Shown piece by piece: positions 4,632 through 5,502 of a stretch of DNA of 5,502 nt. Location: assembly GCA_002707905.1 (NCBI GenBank), contig PAOF01000014.1:8351-13852 (forward strand), written 5' to 3'. The translations under genes were made by a program, and so were the position numbers. This DNA comes from Fidelibacterota bacterium (GTDB taxonomy: Bacteria > Fidelibacterota > Marinisomatia > Marinisomatales > S15-B10). The notes under the pieces were generated by a model, which was given only the letters and a program-made list of their open reading frames with translations, did no database searches and was not told the origin of the DNA. Each line of letters opens with the position of its first letter. Positions within the stretch are counted from its first letter, which is position 1.

Positions 4632-5502
4632 GATATGCTAATAGAGCATCATTCCTCGAATTTTTAAGATCAACAATGGGTTTTGGATAATTATCACCTA
4701 ATTTAATACCGACTTTTTCTAAAATTTCTTTTGGGCATTCCCATGGATTAAATAAAAATTTATTTGGAATGTTTTTAAGTTCTGGAATGAATTTTTTTGT
4801 ATACTTTCCATTTTCATCAAATTTAAATCCCTGAATAACTGGGTTGAAAATTCTAAAGTAAGGTGCAGCATCAGCGCCAGAACCAGCTACCCATTGCCAA
4901 CTTGCGCTGTTATTAGCTAAATCAGCATCAACCAAACAATTCCAAAACCATCTTTCACCATATCTCCAATCAATCAATAAGTTCTTTACTAAAAAAGAAC
5001 CCACGATCATTCTTACCCTGTTATGAATATATCCAGTTTGCCATAGTTCTCTCATGCCAGCATCAACAATTGGATATCCAGTTAATCCTTTTTTCCAAGC
5101 ATAAAATTTTTTTTCATCATATTCCCATGGAAAAAAATCAAATTTTTCTTGATAATTTTTTCTTGATAAATCCTTATTAAAATAAAGGAGGTTATAAGAA
5201 AATTCCCTCCAACCTAACTCACTTTTGAAATGATCTGTATTATTAGTTGGTTTTTGTTTTTCAATTTCAGACCATATTCTATTTATTGAAATTTCTCCAA
5301 AATGTATGTGAGGTGATAATCTTGAGACATTTTTTTCTGATGGGAAATTTCTTCCTTTCTTATAATTAGACAAACCGTTATTTATAAAATTTTTGAAACT
5401 TTTTTTTGCCCCTTTTTCTCCAATATCCCAATGTGTTTCAAGTTTTTTATACCATTTAAATTTGGGTAATAAATTCAGTGAATTTAAAGATTCAGAATTT
5501 TT
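4615..5502 (-). CDS. phrB: Deoxyribodipyrimidine photolyase (class I CPD type), N-terminus cut off by the window edge
   Basis: This flavoprotein would repair UV-induced cyclobutane pyrimidine dimers with blue light. The frame is open from the right edge to the TAA at 4617-4615, giving 295 C-terminal residues. The N-terminal antenna-binding domain and part of the FAD domain lie outside. Counting from the first visible codon, it shows SRLSPHIHFGEIS (60-72), ELGWREF (95-101), TGYPIVDAGMREL (141-153), HNRVRM (160-165) and the DAAPYFRIFNP segment after WQW. The electron-transfer tryptophans Trp126, Trp179 and Trp202 keep the 53- and 23-residue spacing of E. coli W306, W359 and W382, and Asn198 matches N378 near the flavin N5. 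This points to a working repair enzyme rather than a divergent cryptochrome. A TTG at 5373-5371 could be mistaken for a start, but homologous residues (LLPKFKWYKKLE, then GEKGA) continue upstream in frame. Convergent with rnhA. Confidence 0.95.
   Translation of the reverse strand, partial: KNSESLNSLNLLPKFKWYKKLETHWDIGEKGAKKSFKNFINNGLSNYKKGRNFPSEKNVSRLSPHIHFGEISINRIWSEIEKQKPTNNTDHFKSELGWREFSYNLLYFNKDLSRKNYQEKFDFFPWEYDEKKFYAWKKGLTGYPIVDAGMRELWQTGYIHNRVRMIVGSFLVKNLLIDWRYGERWFWNCLVDADLANNSASWQWVAGSGADAAPYFRIFNPVIQGFKFDENGKYTKKFIPELKNIPNKFLFNPWECPKEILEKVGIKLGDNYPKPIVDLKNSRNDALLAYQKIKK

Noticed and set aside
5371..5373. TTG as a possible photolyase start codon
   Set aside because: The reading frame stays open to the right edge and the upstream residues (LLPKFKWYKKLE, GEKGA) fit the photolyase family, so this TTG is an internal Leu codon.
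1..5502. CRISPR array, tRNA, insertion sequence or riboswitch
   Set aside because: No spaced direct repeats, cloverleaf-like conserved blocks, transposase motifs or long structured leader were found; nearly all sequence is explained by coding regions.

Overview
The window is very AT-rich, with Lys/Asn/Ile/Phe-rich proteins, almost no intergenic space and no clear Shine-Dalgarno sequences. This style, together with an alphaproteobacterial-looking class I photolyase, suggests a small streamlined marine bacterium, most likely a SAR11/Pelagibacterales-type alphaproteobacterium. That assignment is an inference from composition and protein flavour, not from a marker gene.

Layout. Positions 1-4020 hold four tightly packed minus-strand genes. 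In order of transcription they are: a GT-B-type sialyltransferase-like protein (4020-2956); a short NeuB-type nonulosonate synthase lacking the C-terminal SAF domain (2938-2069); a CMP-nonulosonate synthetase fused to a KdsC-like HAD phosphatase (2081-939); and a PAPS-dependent sulfotransferase-family protein (938 to the left edge, incomplete). The junctions are a 17-nt gap, a 13-nt overlap and direct abutment (TAA then ATG), so they are almost certainly one operon. A 160-nt AT-rich divergent intergenic region (4021-4180) carries a plausible minus-strand promoter. To its right lie two housekeeping genes facing each other: rnhA (4181-4609, plus) and the C-terminal 295 codons of a photolyase gene (5502-4615, minus), with stops only 5 nt apart.

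How the genes could work together. NeuB condenses PEP with a sugar (or sugar phosphate), the HAD domain removes a phosphate, the NeuA domain makes the CMP-activated nonulosonic acid, the sialyltransferase-like enzyme transfers it to a surface glycan, and the sulfotransferase may sulfate the product. No UDP-GlcNAc 2-epimerase (NeuC) is present. A phosphatase domain with KDN-9-phosphate-phosphatase-like residues is fused in, and the synthase lacks the domain that helps hold N-acetylmannosamine. The best-fitting hypothesis is therefore a compact 9-phosphate route, for example mannose-6-P to Kdn-9-P to Kdn to CMP-Kdn, feeding a possibly sulfated surface sugar. The enzyme families are well supported. 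The exact sugar, acceptor and sulfation target are inference.

The two ends of the window cut through genes (sulfotransferase on the left, photolyase on the right). No tRNA, rRNA, CRISPR array or insertion sequence was seen.
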